From: Roseibacillus sp.
GTDB lineage: Bacteria > Verrucomicrobiota > Verrucomicrobiae > Verrucomicrobiales > Akkermansiaceae
NCBI GenBank assembly: GCA_002723015.1
Contig: PBNG01000007.1
Location: 67,173 to 85,244 of the forward strand
Reading direction: 5' to 3'
DNA length: 18,072 bases
Below are positions 1-7,572 of this stretch, piece after piece. Position 1 is the stretch's first letter, and each line of letters starts with the position of its first letter. The notes beneath the pieces are model-generated. The model had not been told where the DNA came from. It did no database searches and worked only from the letters and a program-made list of their open reading frames with translations. Both the position numbers and the translations under genes were made by a program.

Positions 1-514
1 TTCCAGCTACTCCATTATTTTGCGAATCTCCAAACTGGCCATAACCGACAAGACCTCTCGCACGCACCCACGACCTCGGAACCTCAAAAGCAAGCGTGCT
101 CCAGACCTCGTCAAAGTTGGGAATATCAAGAGCCGGGGGTGTTCCGTCAACAGGACTGAACGCCCTCCAATTCGTCCGGGACGAAAGGACCGTGACCGGT
201 GCCGCAACCGAAGCCCAGTAGCTGAAGACGTCATCGCCTGAGAAATTCGGGTCTGGCTGGTAAGTGAATCTGCCATTCTCGTTGAAAACCAGGCTCCCAT
301 GTTCCGGCTGCTGACTGATCCGCGCGGTCACGGATGAGAGATCAGGGTCGATGGCATCATTCTCAAAAATGCCCGGGTTCTGCTTGCCATCAACCACCAG
401 CGATTCTCCCTGATTGATGGTATAGGCATCATTTGTGAGTGCCTGTCCGTAAAGAGACGGGCAGACGGAGACAAACCCCAGAAAAAAGAGAGTGATCAAC
501 ACATACTGTTTCAT
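1..514 (-). CDS. Secreted protein with N-terminal bacterial Ig-like (cadherin-like) domain, 3' truncated by window edge
   Basis: The frame opens with ATG at 514 (minus strand), directly behind a GGAGAG ribosome binding site, and stays open for 171 codons to the left edge. The first 24 residues are a signal peptide (MKQY then a hydrophobic core, ending near LYGQA). Residues about 26-105 have the pattern of the repeated bacterial Ig-like/cadherin-like domains: NDAYTINQGESLVV near the start, then FENDAIDPD, then HGSLVFNENGRFTYQPDPNFSGDDVFSYW. After this comes a stretch (NWRAF..., FDEVWSTLAFE, GLVGYGQFGD) that resembles the start of a carbohydrate-binding-like jelly-roll module found in large secreted PVC proteins; that part is inference. 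Such proteins are usually very long surface or secreted proteins, so most of this gene probably lies outside the window. Its upstream region carries an inverted-repeat cluster at 590-620. Confidence 0.85.
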   Translation of the reverse strand, partial: MKQYVLITLFFLGFVSVCPSLYGQALTNDAYTINQGESLVVDGKQNPGIFENDAIDPDLSSVTARISQQPEHGSLVFNENGRFTYQPDPNFSGDDVFSYWASVAAPVTVLSSRTNWRAFSPVDGTPPALDIPNFDEVWSTLAFEVPRSWVRARGLVGYGQFGDSQNNGVAG

Positions 515-589
515 CCTCTCCGTTGCGCCTGCCCGGTCCCGGGAAGCGATTGCAGAGCCTGCTAAAAGCAACCCGGGGTTAATAAGGTG

Positions 590-620
590 TAACGAAGCGT
601 TAACTGGTTTCTGTAACGCT
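590..620. promoter_or_regulatory. Cluster of TAACG inverted repeats upstream of the Ig-like protein
   Basis: The arrangement is TAACG (590-594), 3 bases, CGTTA (598-602), 11 bases, TAACG (614-618). The outer pair extends to a perfect 7-base inverted repeat, AGCGTTA (596-602) with TAACGCT (614-620). It lies 76-106 bases upstream of the minus-strand start at 514, where an operator would be expected. The same half-sites with a 4-base gap occur at 13681-13694. Binding by a regulator is inference; no convincing -35/-10 pair was found beside it. Confidence 0.35.
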
Positions 621-1032
621 GAAGTGGCGTGATTGCTGCTGCAACCACCGGGCCTTGGTGTCATGACCCGAAAAGCAGACATATGGTAAGATTTCATCTT
701 GATTTCTAGCTGTTTGTTCTACGAGAGAAAGGGGGGTCATCTTTCAGTACTTCGTTGGTTATTAGTGCAATAAGCATAGATCGTGCCATCTCCAGAATCG
801 TGTAAAATAAGGGATAGACTGTCGTAGGATGCCCACTCTAAACACAGTGCCGAACTTTCTTCCGGTGTCGGTAGCCGGGAGGAGTTCTTGCCCTGTCCAG
901 CTCCGCAGGTTCGCGCTCCTCCAAAAAGCGATTCATGATTAATTTCTGCATCAGAGCCAGAGCGGCAGACCAACTCTGACATCAGCACGTTCTGTTCTGA
1001 CGGAACTCCGGTGGCAAGTTAGGCCGAGGGCT

Positions 1033-1308
1033 ATGCCAAAATTAAGTACAGAAGCTCTCGCGGCGAAGCGTATGCGGCGGAAATCGCTGATCCTGGAAGC
1101 AGCACCAGACGACCCTATCTACTCACGTGGGTGGCAAGTCGGATCAGCACCTGTCTTCAGGACGTCTACGACAGCTTCAAAACTGAATGATTCGGATAAG
1201 GAAAATCAACCTCATCCAGGCCTCGTTCCTCCCGTAGATCCAAACGCCATTGAGGAGCGGGAGCTAAAAAATCCTGACGGGTCTGATCTGGATGAGTTCA
1301 TCCAGTAA
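1033..1308 (+). pseudogene. Short hypothetical frame, possibly a decayed gene
   Basis: The frame encodes 91 residues from ATG at 1033 with a GAGG-like sequence just upstream. The product is hydrophilic, with a basic start (KRMRRK near residue 13) and an acidic end (EERELKNPDGSDLDEFIQ). No known family was recognised. The frame continues sensibly after its TAA at 1306-1308 for another 16 codons (ending LARQEELERGEE) to a second TAA at 1357-1359. This suggests a single C-to-T change turned a CAA glutamine codon into the first stop. Codon use is less GC-rich at third positions than in the neighbouring large genes. It may be a young or imported gene, a broken one, or chance; expression is not supported by anything else visible. 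Confidence 0.28.
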
Positions 1309-1371
1309 TATCGCCCCGCGCTTGCGCGGCAGGAGGAGTTGGAGCGTGGCGAGGAGTAAACCCGGAGTAAG

Positions 1372-1677
1372 ATGAGCAAAATTACTTGCAGGAAATTAAG
1401 CAACGAGGAAGCGTTGAAAAAGTACTGGAGAAGCTCATTCGTCTTTGTCGAAGGCACCGGAGTCATCCTGGAGCATGTTCCTGAGAGCAATGAGACTCAC
1501 GACCAGGAAAAAGTAGGATCGCGTCAGGACGCTAATGTCCATTCAGGGAAAAACGTTCAGGGAGGTAAAAATCTGTTGCCAGTTTGTTGCCTGCTCAGGG
1601 TGCATTCGGATGCATCTCCCTGCATTTGCTCTGCGAGACACAACCCCCCCTTATTCTCAGGGAATCCCTACAATTAA
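1372..1677 (+). CDS. Weak hypothetical ORF with a good ribosome binding site
   Basis: A GGAG four bases before the ATG makes this start plausible. The first 50 or so residues (MSKITCRKLSNEEALKKYW onward) look protein-like, mixing charged helix-like and hydrophobic segments. The second half is rich in Cys, Pro and His and looks like non-coding sequence read through. The frame is continuous with the one upstream at 1033-1308 apart from the stops at 1306-1308 and 1357-1359, so both could be pieces of one older gene. No family was recognised, and this may not be a gene. Confidence 0.2.
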   Translation: MSKITCRKLSNEEALKKYWRSSFVFVEGTGVILEHVPESNETHDQEKVGSRQDANVHSGKNVQGGKNLLPVCCLLRVHSDASPCICSARHNPPLFSGNPYN

Positions 1678-1678
1678 G

Positions 1679-1697
1679 GCGATTTGCGGGAAATCGC
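1679..1697 (-). terminator. Hairpin directly behind tRNA-Cys
   Basis: A perfect 7-base stem, GCGATTT (1679-1685) with AAATCGC (1691-1697), and a 5-base loop begin at the base next to the encoded CCA of the tRNA. On the minus strand it is followed by CTTAATTG, which is only weakly U-rich. It could terminate transcription or mark the 3' end for processing. Confidence 0.5.
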
Positions 1698-1774
1698 TGG
1701 AGGCGGCGGTCGGATTCGAACCGACGAATAACGGTTTTGCAAACCGTCGCCTTAGGCCACTTGGCTACGCCGCC
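1698..1774 (-). tRNA. tRNA-Cys (anticodon GCA)
   Basis: The minus strand folds into a complete cloverleaf. The acceptor stem GGCGGCG (1768-1774) pairs with CGCCGCC (1702-1708), there is a U73 discriminator base at 1701 as expected for tRNA-Cys, and the CCA end is encoded at 1698-1700. The D stem is GCC/GGC. The anticodon stem ACGGT/ACCGT encloses the loop TTGCAAA with anticodon GCA (1738-1740). A five-base variable loop precedes a T arm GTCGG/CCGAC around TTCGAAT. A -35-like TTGACA lies upstream and a hairpin lies downstream, so it is probably transcribed alone. Confidence 0.97.
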
Positions 1775-1791
1775 ATCTCAAAGCGTCCCGG

Positions 1792-1820
1792 GTGGTAATC
1801 CCGTTCTCCCCTGCTGTCAA
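1792..1820 (-). promoter_or_regulatory. Candidate sigma-70 promoter for tRNA-Cys
   Basis: On the minus strand a perfect -35 hexamer TTGACA occupies 1815-1820. A weak -10 (TACCAC, 1792-1797) follows after 17 bases. The tRNA 5' end at 1774 lies 18 bases beyond the -10, a normal distance for a short leader. The -35 is strong evidence; the -10 is poor. Confidence 0.45.
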
Positions 1821-1883
1821 TAATTGGTCTTCCTCCGCCGAGTTGATGCTTTCCCTGGGCCGGGAACTCCTCAGAATTGGTGA

Positions 1884-2855
1884 ATGTCATGTGTCTTCAG
1901 AGGGCCAATATTCCTTGGCCTTATCTGCGCTTTGGTGAGCTCAGTCGCACTCCGTGGCGAACAAAAGGTGTCCTTTGAATTGCGGGACGGCGACCGGGTC
2001 GCGTTTCTTGGCAACTCATTCTTTGAACGGGCCCGGCACCACGGATACCTCGAGACCTCCCTCGCCCTGCGTTGGCCGGAGAGAAGGATCACATTTCGTA
2101 ATCTCGGCTGGGACGGCGACACTGTATTCGGACACTCCCGGACCGGAGGTCGCCGCCGGTCTGTCTTCGGCGATCCGGAGGAAGGCTTCGGTAAAATGAT
2201 CGCCCACCTTCGCCAACTTGACCCCACTGTGATTTTTATTGCCTACGGCTGGAATGAGTCCTTCGCGGGATTGCAAGGAATCGCCCCTTTCCGCGCGGGC
2301 CTTACCCGCCTCCTCCAAAACGCAGGAGCACCCACCCGGCGTTTCGTTCTCCTAACACCGGTTCCGCTGGAGCAAGGGTTTGGTACGGAGCTTTCATCGC
2401 CACGAAGAACCGATCCTTCACCAACGACCTACCTAGCTGGGCGAAATACCATCCTGAAATCCTATCGAGACGCTATCGTATCCGTGGCGACGGAAGGAGG
2501 TCACCATCTGGTAGACCTCTTTGAGGCTCTCCAGCAATCCAAGCGGTCCTGCACTGCTAATGGGATACACCCCAGCGCGGAAGGGTATCAGGACATCGCC
2601 TTGATCATGGCCCGGAGCCTTCGCCTTCCGGATCCCGCCATTGCTCTCGACTCACCGGAGGCGGGCATGCTTCGCAGCGCCATTGTTAGAAAAAACACTC
2701 TCTACTTCCACCGCTGGCGACCCCGTAACGATGCCTTTGTCTACGGCGAACGGAAGCAGGAGCAGGTGACCGCCCAAGGCGAACCAGAACAATTCGAGCC
2801 CTTCGTGACAAAGCAGGAGAAGCACATCCGCGAACAATTGGAGGCTCTGCGATGA
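1884..2855 (+). CDS. SGNH/GDSL-type hydrolase, PVC family, secreted
   Basis: This 323-residue protein has a signal peptide (residues 1-26) and an SGNH esterase/lipase-like fold. Block I is FLGNS at 41-45, block II is NLGWDGDT at 73-80, block III is AYGWNES at 120-126, and block V is NGIHPSAEGY at 226-235 with the catalytic His at 229. The family removes acyl groups from sugars or other esters outside the cytoplasm, though the substrate cannot be told here. Two positions are unusual for a classical GDSL enzyme: Asn44 replaces Asp in the G-D-S motif, and Asn226 stands where the Asp of the D-x-x-H pair is expected. The C-terminal 60 residues (LYFHRWRPRNDAF, then charged helix) match the tail I associate with PVC members of this family. 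The stop overlaps the next start by four bases, so it is co-expressed with the CxxCH protein. No strong ribosome binding site precedes the start. Confidence 0.85.
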   Translation: MSCVFRGPIFLGLICALVSSVALRGEQKVSFELRDGDRVAFLGNSFFERARHHGYLETSLALRWPERRITFRNLGWDGDTVFGHSRTGGRRRSVFGDPEEGFGKMIAHLRQLDPTVIFIAYGWNESFAGLQGIAPFRAGLTRLLQNAGAPTRRFVLLTPVPLEQGFGTELSSPRRTDPSPTTYLAGRNTILKSYRDAIVSVATEGGHHLVDLFEALQQSKRSCTANGIHPSAEGYQDIALIMARSLRLPDPAIALDSPEAGMLRSAIVRKNTLYFHRWRPRNDAFVYGERKQEQVTAQGEPEQFEPFVTKQEKHIREQLEALR

Positions 2856-5800
2856 AAGCCATACGCCACTTCATCCCCTGGTTCCTCGTGGCTGCCTGTC
2901 TTCCAGTCAGTGCCCAGCGGGGCCTGAAGGAGATCCCTCCACCCGACCCGGAATTGGAAAAAGCCTCTTTCAAGGTCGCGGAAGGATTCGAAGTGAACCT
3001 CTGGGCTGCCGACCCTCTCCTCGCCAAGCCCGCTCAGATCGCCTTCGATAGAAAAGGCCGGCTCTGGGTCGCCAGTAGCGAAACCTACCCCCAGTTGAAT
3101 GTGAACCAGGATCCCAGTGACCGCATTCTTATTCTCGAGGACTCGGATAAGGACGGGCGGGCGGACAAATCCTCGGTCTACTATGATCAACTTGTCATCC
3201 CTGGTGGAATACTCCCGGATGGGAATGGAGGGGCCTATGTCGCCCACGGGGAAGAGCTTCTCCACCTTCATGATCGCAATGGAGACGGCAAGGCAGATGA
3301 GAGGGAGGTGCTCCTCTCCGGGTTTGGATCCGAGGATACTCATCACACCCTGCACCGGCTGGGCTGGGGACCCGGTGGCCTCCTCTACATGCTTCAGGGC
3401 TATTACATAGGCAGCCATGTCGAGACCCTCTACGGCCCGCGCCGGCTCAATGGCGGAGGGCTCTGGTCCTACGATACAAAGACCCGCCGGCTGGAGATCT
3501 ACAGCCGTGGCCTCATCAATCCCTGGGGCATGATCTTTGACCGCTGGGGCCAGTCCTTCCAGACCGACGGGGCTGGAGGCCAAGGCATCAACTATACCTT
3601 TCCCGACTCGGTCTTCCGCGCCTCTCCCAGAGAACCTCGCGCCCTTCCCGGGCTGAATCCGGGGCGCCCAAAGTCATGCGGTCTTGAAGTCATCAGCGGA
3701 AGCCACTTCCCATCCGAATGGAGGGGAAACCTGCTCACCAACGACTTCCGTGCCAATAACATCGACCGCTATGTCATCACCGCTGAACAGAGCGGATACA
3801 AGTCGGCCCTCCAGCCTGATCTTCTTTCCTCCTCCCACCTCTCTTTTCGTCCGATTGACATCGTGATGGGCCCCGATGGAGCAGTCTACCTCGCGGATTG
3901 GTACAGCCCTATCATCCAGCATGGCGAAGTGGACTTCCGCGACAAAAGGCGCGACCGCGTTCACGGAAGGATATGGCGAATCACAGCCAAGGGCCGCCCC
4001 CTTGTGAGCCCAATCGACTACGCCTCCAGATCCATAACCCAGCTGATTGATCTGCTACGGCACGACGCCGACTGGGTGAGGCTAAACGCCCGCCAGGAAC
4101 TAAAGGAGCGGGACGAGGCCAAGGTAAATACCTCCCTCAACACGTGGCTTGGCTCCCTCGATCCTTCTGATCCCGCATTTGAGCATCACCGCCTCGAGGC
4201 CCTCTGGACCTACCAGACCACCACCACCCGGCGCTCGACTGACCTCATCTATCAAACCCTTGAATCGCCTGATCCCCGGGTCCGTGCTGCTGCCATTCGG
4301 GTTCTTTATCACTGGGGCGGACCGCCGGCGCTCCTGGCACAAAGCATCATCGATCCCCATCCCCAGGTTCGCCGAGAGGCTGTTACTGCCCTCGGGCAGT
4401 CCACCGCCCCGGAAGCCCTTGTCATGGCACTTGGGGTTCTGAATCAACCCATGGATACATACCTGGACTTTGCCCTCTGGCGGACCTGCCGGCTCCTCGA
4501 GCCCCATTGGCTTCCGGCCTTCCAGAAAGGAGAGCTGCACTTAGGCTCCAACGCGGAGCACCTCGGATTTGCTCTGAAGGCGATAGAAAAGCCCGAGGCC
4601 CTCGCCCCCCTGATGACAATGATCGCATCAGGGAAGGCAGACGAATCCACCATCCGACTCGTGGGTAAGATCGGAAGCCCCAAGGAGCTTGATGTAATCC
4701 TCCAGCTGGCGCACCTCGAAAGCCACTCCCTGACTGGCGCCGCCGCTCTTGCCCTCGCTGAGGCTGTGGAAGACCGGGGGATCTCGCCAGCCAACACGAA
4801 CCTGCGCTACCCAACCTGTCGCAGGCTGCTCGGGGAGAACGATCGCGAAATCGCCGCCACAGCCTGTCGCCTCGCCGCAGCCTGGAATCTTGAGGAACTC
4901 AAGAAGGAGATTGAGGGCCTGCTCATGACGTCGCCTCCTCCCGTGAGCAGGGATGCGGCTCGGGCGCTTGCCCGTCTGGGAAGCCTCAGGGCCCTTGATT
5001 CTCTCGCCGCACAGGGACCATCCCGCGATGTCCGGTTGGCCGCTGCAGCCGCCCTCGTCTCCGTAGCCCCAGCGGCTGCATCTCCGCATATCGTGAAACT
5101 CTTTCAAGAGAACCTTTCGCAGCCTGAGGTTGAAACTGTGATAGCCGAGATCCTGCTCCGTCCCGGAGGAAGTGATCATCTCGCCAAAGCCCTTTCAGGA
5201 CATCTAATCGCAGGGGACACAGCCATCCATGCCTCGAGGCTGCTGGAAGTCTCTGGCCGGGAACATTCTGAACTCATGGCCGGGCTGGCAAAGGCGTCCA
5301 AGATGAGTCCGCGCCTGCGCGGCCCCAACTCGAGCAATCGCGAAGCTCTTCTTGAACTGGTTGCAAGTGGCAACGTAGCCCGGGGACGGATCATCTATGA
5401 GCAAGCTTCGCTCGCATGCACGGTCTGCCACCGGGTTGGCGGTGAGGGAGGCCTTGTTGGCCCCGACCTTTCCAGCATCGGCGCAAGTGCTCCTCCTGAC
5501 TACCTCCTCGAATCCCTGCTCAATCCCAGTGCGAAGATCAAGGAAGGCTACCGGATGTCGGTCGTCACACTCAAGAACCGGAGTGTCATTTCCGGAGCTA
5601 TCAGTCAGGAAACGCGAAATGCGCTCGTTATTCGCAGTGCGTTTGGAAAAGACACCCGTATCCCAAAGATGGAAATCGCCTCCCGGGAGACCAGTCCGGT
5701 GTCCATGATGCCCGGGGGCTTGGTCGCCGCTCTGAAGGAAGAAGAGCTCGTCGACCTCCTCGCCTATCTCTCCTCCTTGGGCAGGACGCCAAAAGACTAG
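2852..5800 (+). CDS. PVC-type CxxCH heme-binding protein: dehydrogenase-like propeller, HEAT repeats, C-terminal cytochrome c domain
   Basis: This 982-residue exported protein has a signal peptide at 1-21 (ending PVSAQ). Residues about 35-390 form the Pirellula/Verrucomicrobium-type putative dehydrogenase domain (TIGR02604-like), a sorbosone/glucose-dehydrogenase-style propeller with GWGPGGLLYM near 171-180. Two calcium-loop-like motifs, DSDKDGRAD (97-105) and DRNGDGKAD (141-149), lie in it. Residues about 400-830 are helical HEAT-like repeats. Residues about 840-982 are the TIGR02603-like cytochrome c domain with one heme site, C856-T-V-C859-H860, and a possible axial Met in the tail (VSMMPGGL). 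The family is thought to oxidise an extracytoplasmic substrate and pass electrons to its heme, but the substrate is unknown. The start overlaps the SGNH stop (ATGA), and a GGAGG seven bases upstream supports it. No later gene is close, so this is probably the end of a two-gene operon. Confidence 0.92.
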   Translation: MKAIRHFIPWFLVAACLPVSAQRGLKEIPPPDPELEKASFKVAEGFEVNLWAADPLLAKPAQIAFDRKGRLWVASSETYPQLNVNQDPSDRILILEDSDKDGRADKSSVYYDQLVIPGGILPDGNGGAYVAHGEELLHLHDRNGDGKADEREVLLSGFGSEDTHHTLHRLGWGPGGLLYMLQGYYIGSHVETLYGPRRLNGGGLWSYDTKTRRLEIYSRGLINPWGMIFDRWGQSFQTDGAGGQGINYTFPDSVFRASPREPRALPGLNPGRPKSCGLEVISGSHFPSEWRGNLLTNDFRANNIDRYVITAEQSGYKSALQPDLLSSSHLSFRPIDIVMGPDGAVYLADWYSPIIQHGEVDFRDKRRDRVHGRIWRITAKGRPLVSPIDYASRSITQLIDLLRHDADWVRLNARQELKERDEAKVNTSLNTWLGSLDPSDPAFEHHRLEALWTYQTTTTRRSTDLIYQTLESPDPRVRAAAIRVLYHWGGPPALLAQSIIDPHPQVRREAVTALGQSTAPEALVMALGVLNQPMDTYLDFALWRTCRLLEPHWLPAFQKGELHLGSNAEHLGFALKAIEKPEALAPLMTMIASGKADESTIRLVGKIGSPKELDVILQLAHLESHSLTGAAALALAEAVEDRGISPANTNLRYPTCRRLLGENDREIAATACRLAAAWNLEELKKEIEGLLMTSPPPVSRDAARALARLGSLRALDSLAAQGPSRDVRLAAAAALVSVAPAAASPHIVKLFQENLSQPEVETVIAEILLRPGGSDHLAKALSGHLIAGDTAIHASRLLEVSGREHSELMAGLAKASKMSPRLRGPNSSNREALLELVASGNVARGRIIYEQASLACTVCHRVGGEGGLVGPDLSSIGASAPPDYLLESLLNPSAKIKEGYRMSVVTLKNRSVISGAISQETRNALVIRSAFGKDTRIPKMEIASRETSPVSMMPGGLVAALKEEELVDLLAYLSSLGRTPKD

Positions 5801-6136
5801 CCCCGTTTCCAGGCTCCTTGGTGCGCCGACAGGAAGGCTTCCGCTTCGCAACTAGGCGCGCACCAGGCCCCTGACTGGCTGGCTCGAGGATAGGACGCGG
5901 TTGCCCGCTGTATTCTTCAAACGGCATGCCTGGATCAACCTCCAGACCATGACGCTTTGTTGCCAAGATATCGTCGGGGGAGAGAATTCGATCCACCGGG
6001 GGCTCCCCTTCTTATTATCAGCGCCAATGACCCGGCCAGTGCGCGTTCCTCCATGAGCCCCCAGCATCGACATGTCCTGAGGCAGGGATTTTTGCTCGCG
6101 AGAAATCTCGTCCACACTAGGGTCAGTATTCAATCC
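5801..6136 (+). other. 336-base spacer with a candidate terminator stem-loop
   Basis: Near the start of this gap, GGTGCGC (5820-5826) pairs with GCGCACC (5858-5864) and encloses a smaller hairpin, GAAG (5833-5836) with CTTC (5844-5847). This lies 20 bases after the CxxCH stop and could end that operon, although no U-run follows it. The rest shows no gene. The frame of the next gene stays open leftward to 5957, but that extension lacks a ribosome binding site and would bury the Tat signal. No convincing promoter for the next gene was found. Confidence 0.35.
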
Positions 6137-7462
6137 ATGACGAAGACCTCTCTCAATCGCCGGCGCTTTCTTTCCACCGGAGCGGGTTCAATCGGCGCCT
6201 TGACAGCAGCCCCACAGATCCTGCGGGCTCGGGAGAGAGGGTCCGCAAACGAGAAGCTGAATATTGGGGTAGTGGGCTCATCCGGACAAGGCGGTTACAG
6301 CATCGGTCAACTGAAGGACATCGCAAACATCGCAGCCCTCTGTGACGTCGACCAGAACCGCCTCGCCCCGATCGCGAGGCAATTCCCCTCCGCCCGAACC
6401 TACCGTGATTTCCGCAAGCTGGTAGAGCAGAAGGACCTCGATGCGGTAGTGGTAGCCACCCCCGACCATACCCATGCCGCCGCCAGTGTTGCCGCCATGC
6501 GCGCCGGCAAGCACGTCTACTGCGAGAAACCCCTGTGTCGCACTATTTCGGAGGTTCGTCACGTCACCGAGCTCGCACGAACAACAAACCGCATCACGCA
6601 GATGGGCACCCAGATCCACGCTGGATCAAACTACCGCCGGGTCGTGGAACTCGTTCGCTCCGGTGCAATCGGCGAGGTTAGCGAAGTCCATGTCTGGGTC
6701 GGCTCAAGTACCGGGGGCAGGAAACGCTACAATCAGTTCCCGAAAAGCGTTCCAGCCAACCTCGACTGGGAGCTGTGGCTGGGGCCGATCCCGGAACAAC
6801 CCTACCACCCCGGCTGGACACACTTCCATTGGCGGCATTGGTGGCACTTTGGCGGAGGCACCCTTGCTGATATCGGATGTCACTACATGGACCTTCCCTT
6901 CTGGGCACTCGACCTGAGCCATGCCGTCTCCGCGGAGGCTGAGGGCCCACCCGTTGACAAGGATTCCGCCCCGGCCTGGTTGAAGGTCCATTACCAGTTT
7001 CCCGATCGAGTGGTGTCCGGTCGGCACTGGAAGGCCCTTCCCCTTACCTGGTATCACGGCCGCTACCCGGACCACATCCTGACCCCGGAACAGCACCAGC
7101 AGTGGGGATCCGGCATTCTTTTTGTGGGCACGAAAGGCCAGCTTATCTCCAATTACGGAAATCATGCCCTGCTTCCAGAAGACAAATTCCGGGACCTTTC
7201 CCGGCCAACGCCCTTCATTCAGGATTCCAAAGGCCATCATCGGGAGTGGATCAACGCGATCAGGTCTGGAGGATCGACCACCTGTCGCTTCGACTACTCG
7301 GGGCCTCTGAGCGAAACCGTCCTCCTGGGCAATGTCGCCTTCCGCAGCGGCCAGAAGCTTGAGTGGGATCATCGGTCCATGAGGGCAACAAACTGTGCCG
7401 AAGCCGATCAATTCATCCAACATCACTACCGGGGAGACTGGAAACGCTGGTTTGAGGGGTAG
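6137..7462 (+). CDS. Gfo/Idh/MocA family oxidoreductase with Tat signal
   Basis: This 441-residue NAD(P)-dependent sugar or cyclitol dehydrogenase-like enzyme starts at the ATG at 6137. From there the N-terminus is a twin-arginine signal (SLNRRRFLSTGAG, residues 5-17) followed by a hydrophobic stretch, as in the many Tat-exported members of PVC bacteria. A 60-residue extension back to 5957 is possible but reads as spacer. The Rossmann domain begins with IGVVGSSGQGG (43-53), and PDHTH at 109-113 and EKPL at 130-133 carry the conserved catalytic Lys131. In the C-terminal domain DIGCHYMD places Asp245 and His249, the usual catalytic pair. The aromatic stretch HWRHWWHFGGG just before it is typical of this subfamily. 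The substrate is not identifiable. The gene stands apart, 336 bases after its neighbour upstream and 110 bases before the propeller protein. Confidence 0.9.
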   Translation: MTKTSLNRRRFLSTGAGSIGALTAAPQILRARERGSANEKLNIGVVGSSGQGGYSIGQLKDIANIAALCDVDQNRLAPIARQFPSARTYRDFRKLVEQKDLDAVVVATPDHTHAAASVAAMRAGKHVYCEKPLCRTISEVRHVTELARTTNRITQMGTQIHAGSNYRRVVELVRSGAIGEVSEVHVWVGSSTGGRKRYNQFPKSVPANLDWELWLGPIPEQPYHPGWTHFHWRHWWHFGGGTLADIGCHYMDLPFWALDLSHAVSAEAEGPPVDKDSAPAWLKVHYQFPDRVVSGRHWKALPLTWYHGRYPDHILTPEQHQQWGSGILFVGTKGQLISNYGNHALLPEDKFRDLSRPTPFIQDSKGHHREWINAIRSGGSTTCRFDYSGPLSETVLLGNVAFRSGQKLEWDHRSMRATNCAEADQFIQHHYRGDWKRWFEG

Positions 7463-7572
7463 AACGGGCGGGATAAACACCCTTCCGCTGCCTGATTGTA
7501 AAGCCCGCAGGCTCCCCTCATCCCGTCGTGTTCCTTCCTTGCTTCCTTCTGAAGTTGACTCAGGTGGCATCC

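Larger units (their letters stand above)
515..1697. other. 1.2 kb region without a convincing gene, between the Ig-like protein and tRNA-Cys
   Basis: This stretch is visibly less GC-rich than its surroundings and shows no long open frame on either strand. It holds the TAACG repeat cluster at 590-620, a weak minus-strand frame (737-988), and two short plus-strand frames at 1033-1308 and 1372-1677 that lie in the same reading frame and are separated by two stops. No transposase, integrase or terminal inverted repeat was recognised. Its position at the 3' side of a tRNA gene is where integrated elements commonly sit, so it could be the remnant of one. No repeated copy of the tRNA 3' end was seen to support that. 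Confidence 0.4.

Noticed and set aside
737..988. An 83-codon minus-strand frame in the gene-poor region
   Set aside because: It has no signal, motif or clear ribosome binding site, and its composition does not separate it from chance. It is kept only as part of the region description.
1535..1823. Two plus-strand frames crossing the tRNA-Cys gene
   Set aside because: They are translations of the antisense of the tRNA (the familiar GFEPTNNGF / SNRRITVLQ type strings), a well-known false gene.
2741..3583. A 280-codon minus-strand frame
   Set aside because: It lies antisense to the SGNH and CxxCH genes, both of which have clear motifs.
5957..6136. N-terminal extension of the Gfo/Idh/MocA frame
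   Set aside because: The extension has no ribosome binding site and would place the Tat motif at residue 65, where it could not act as an export signal.
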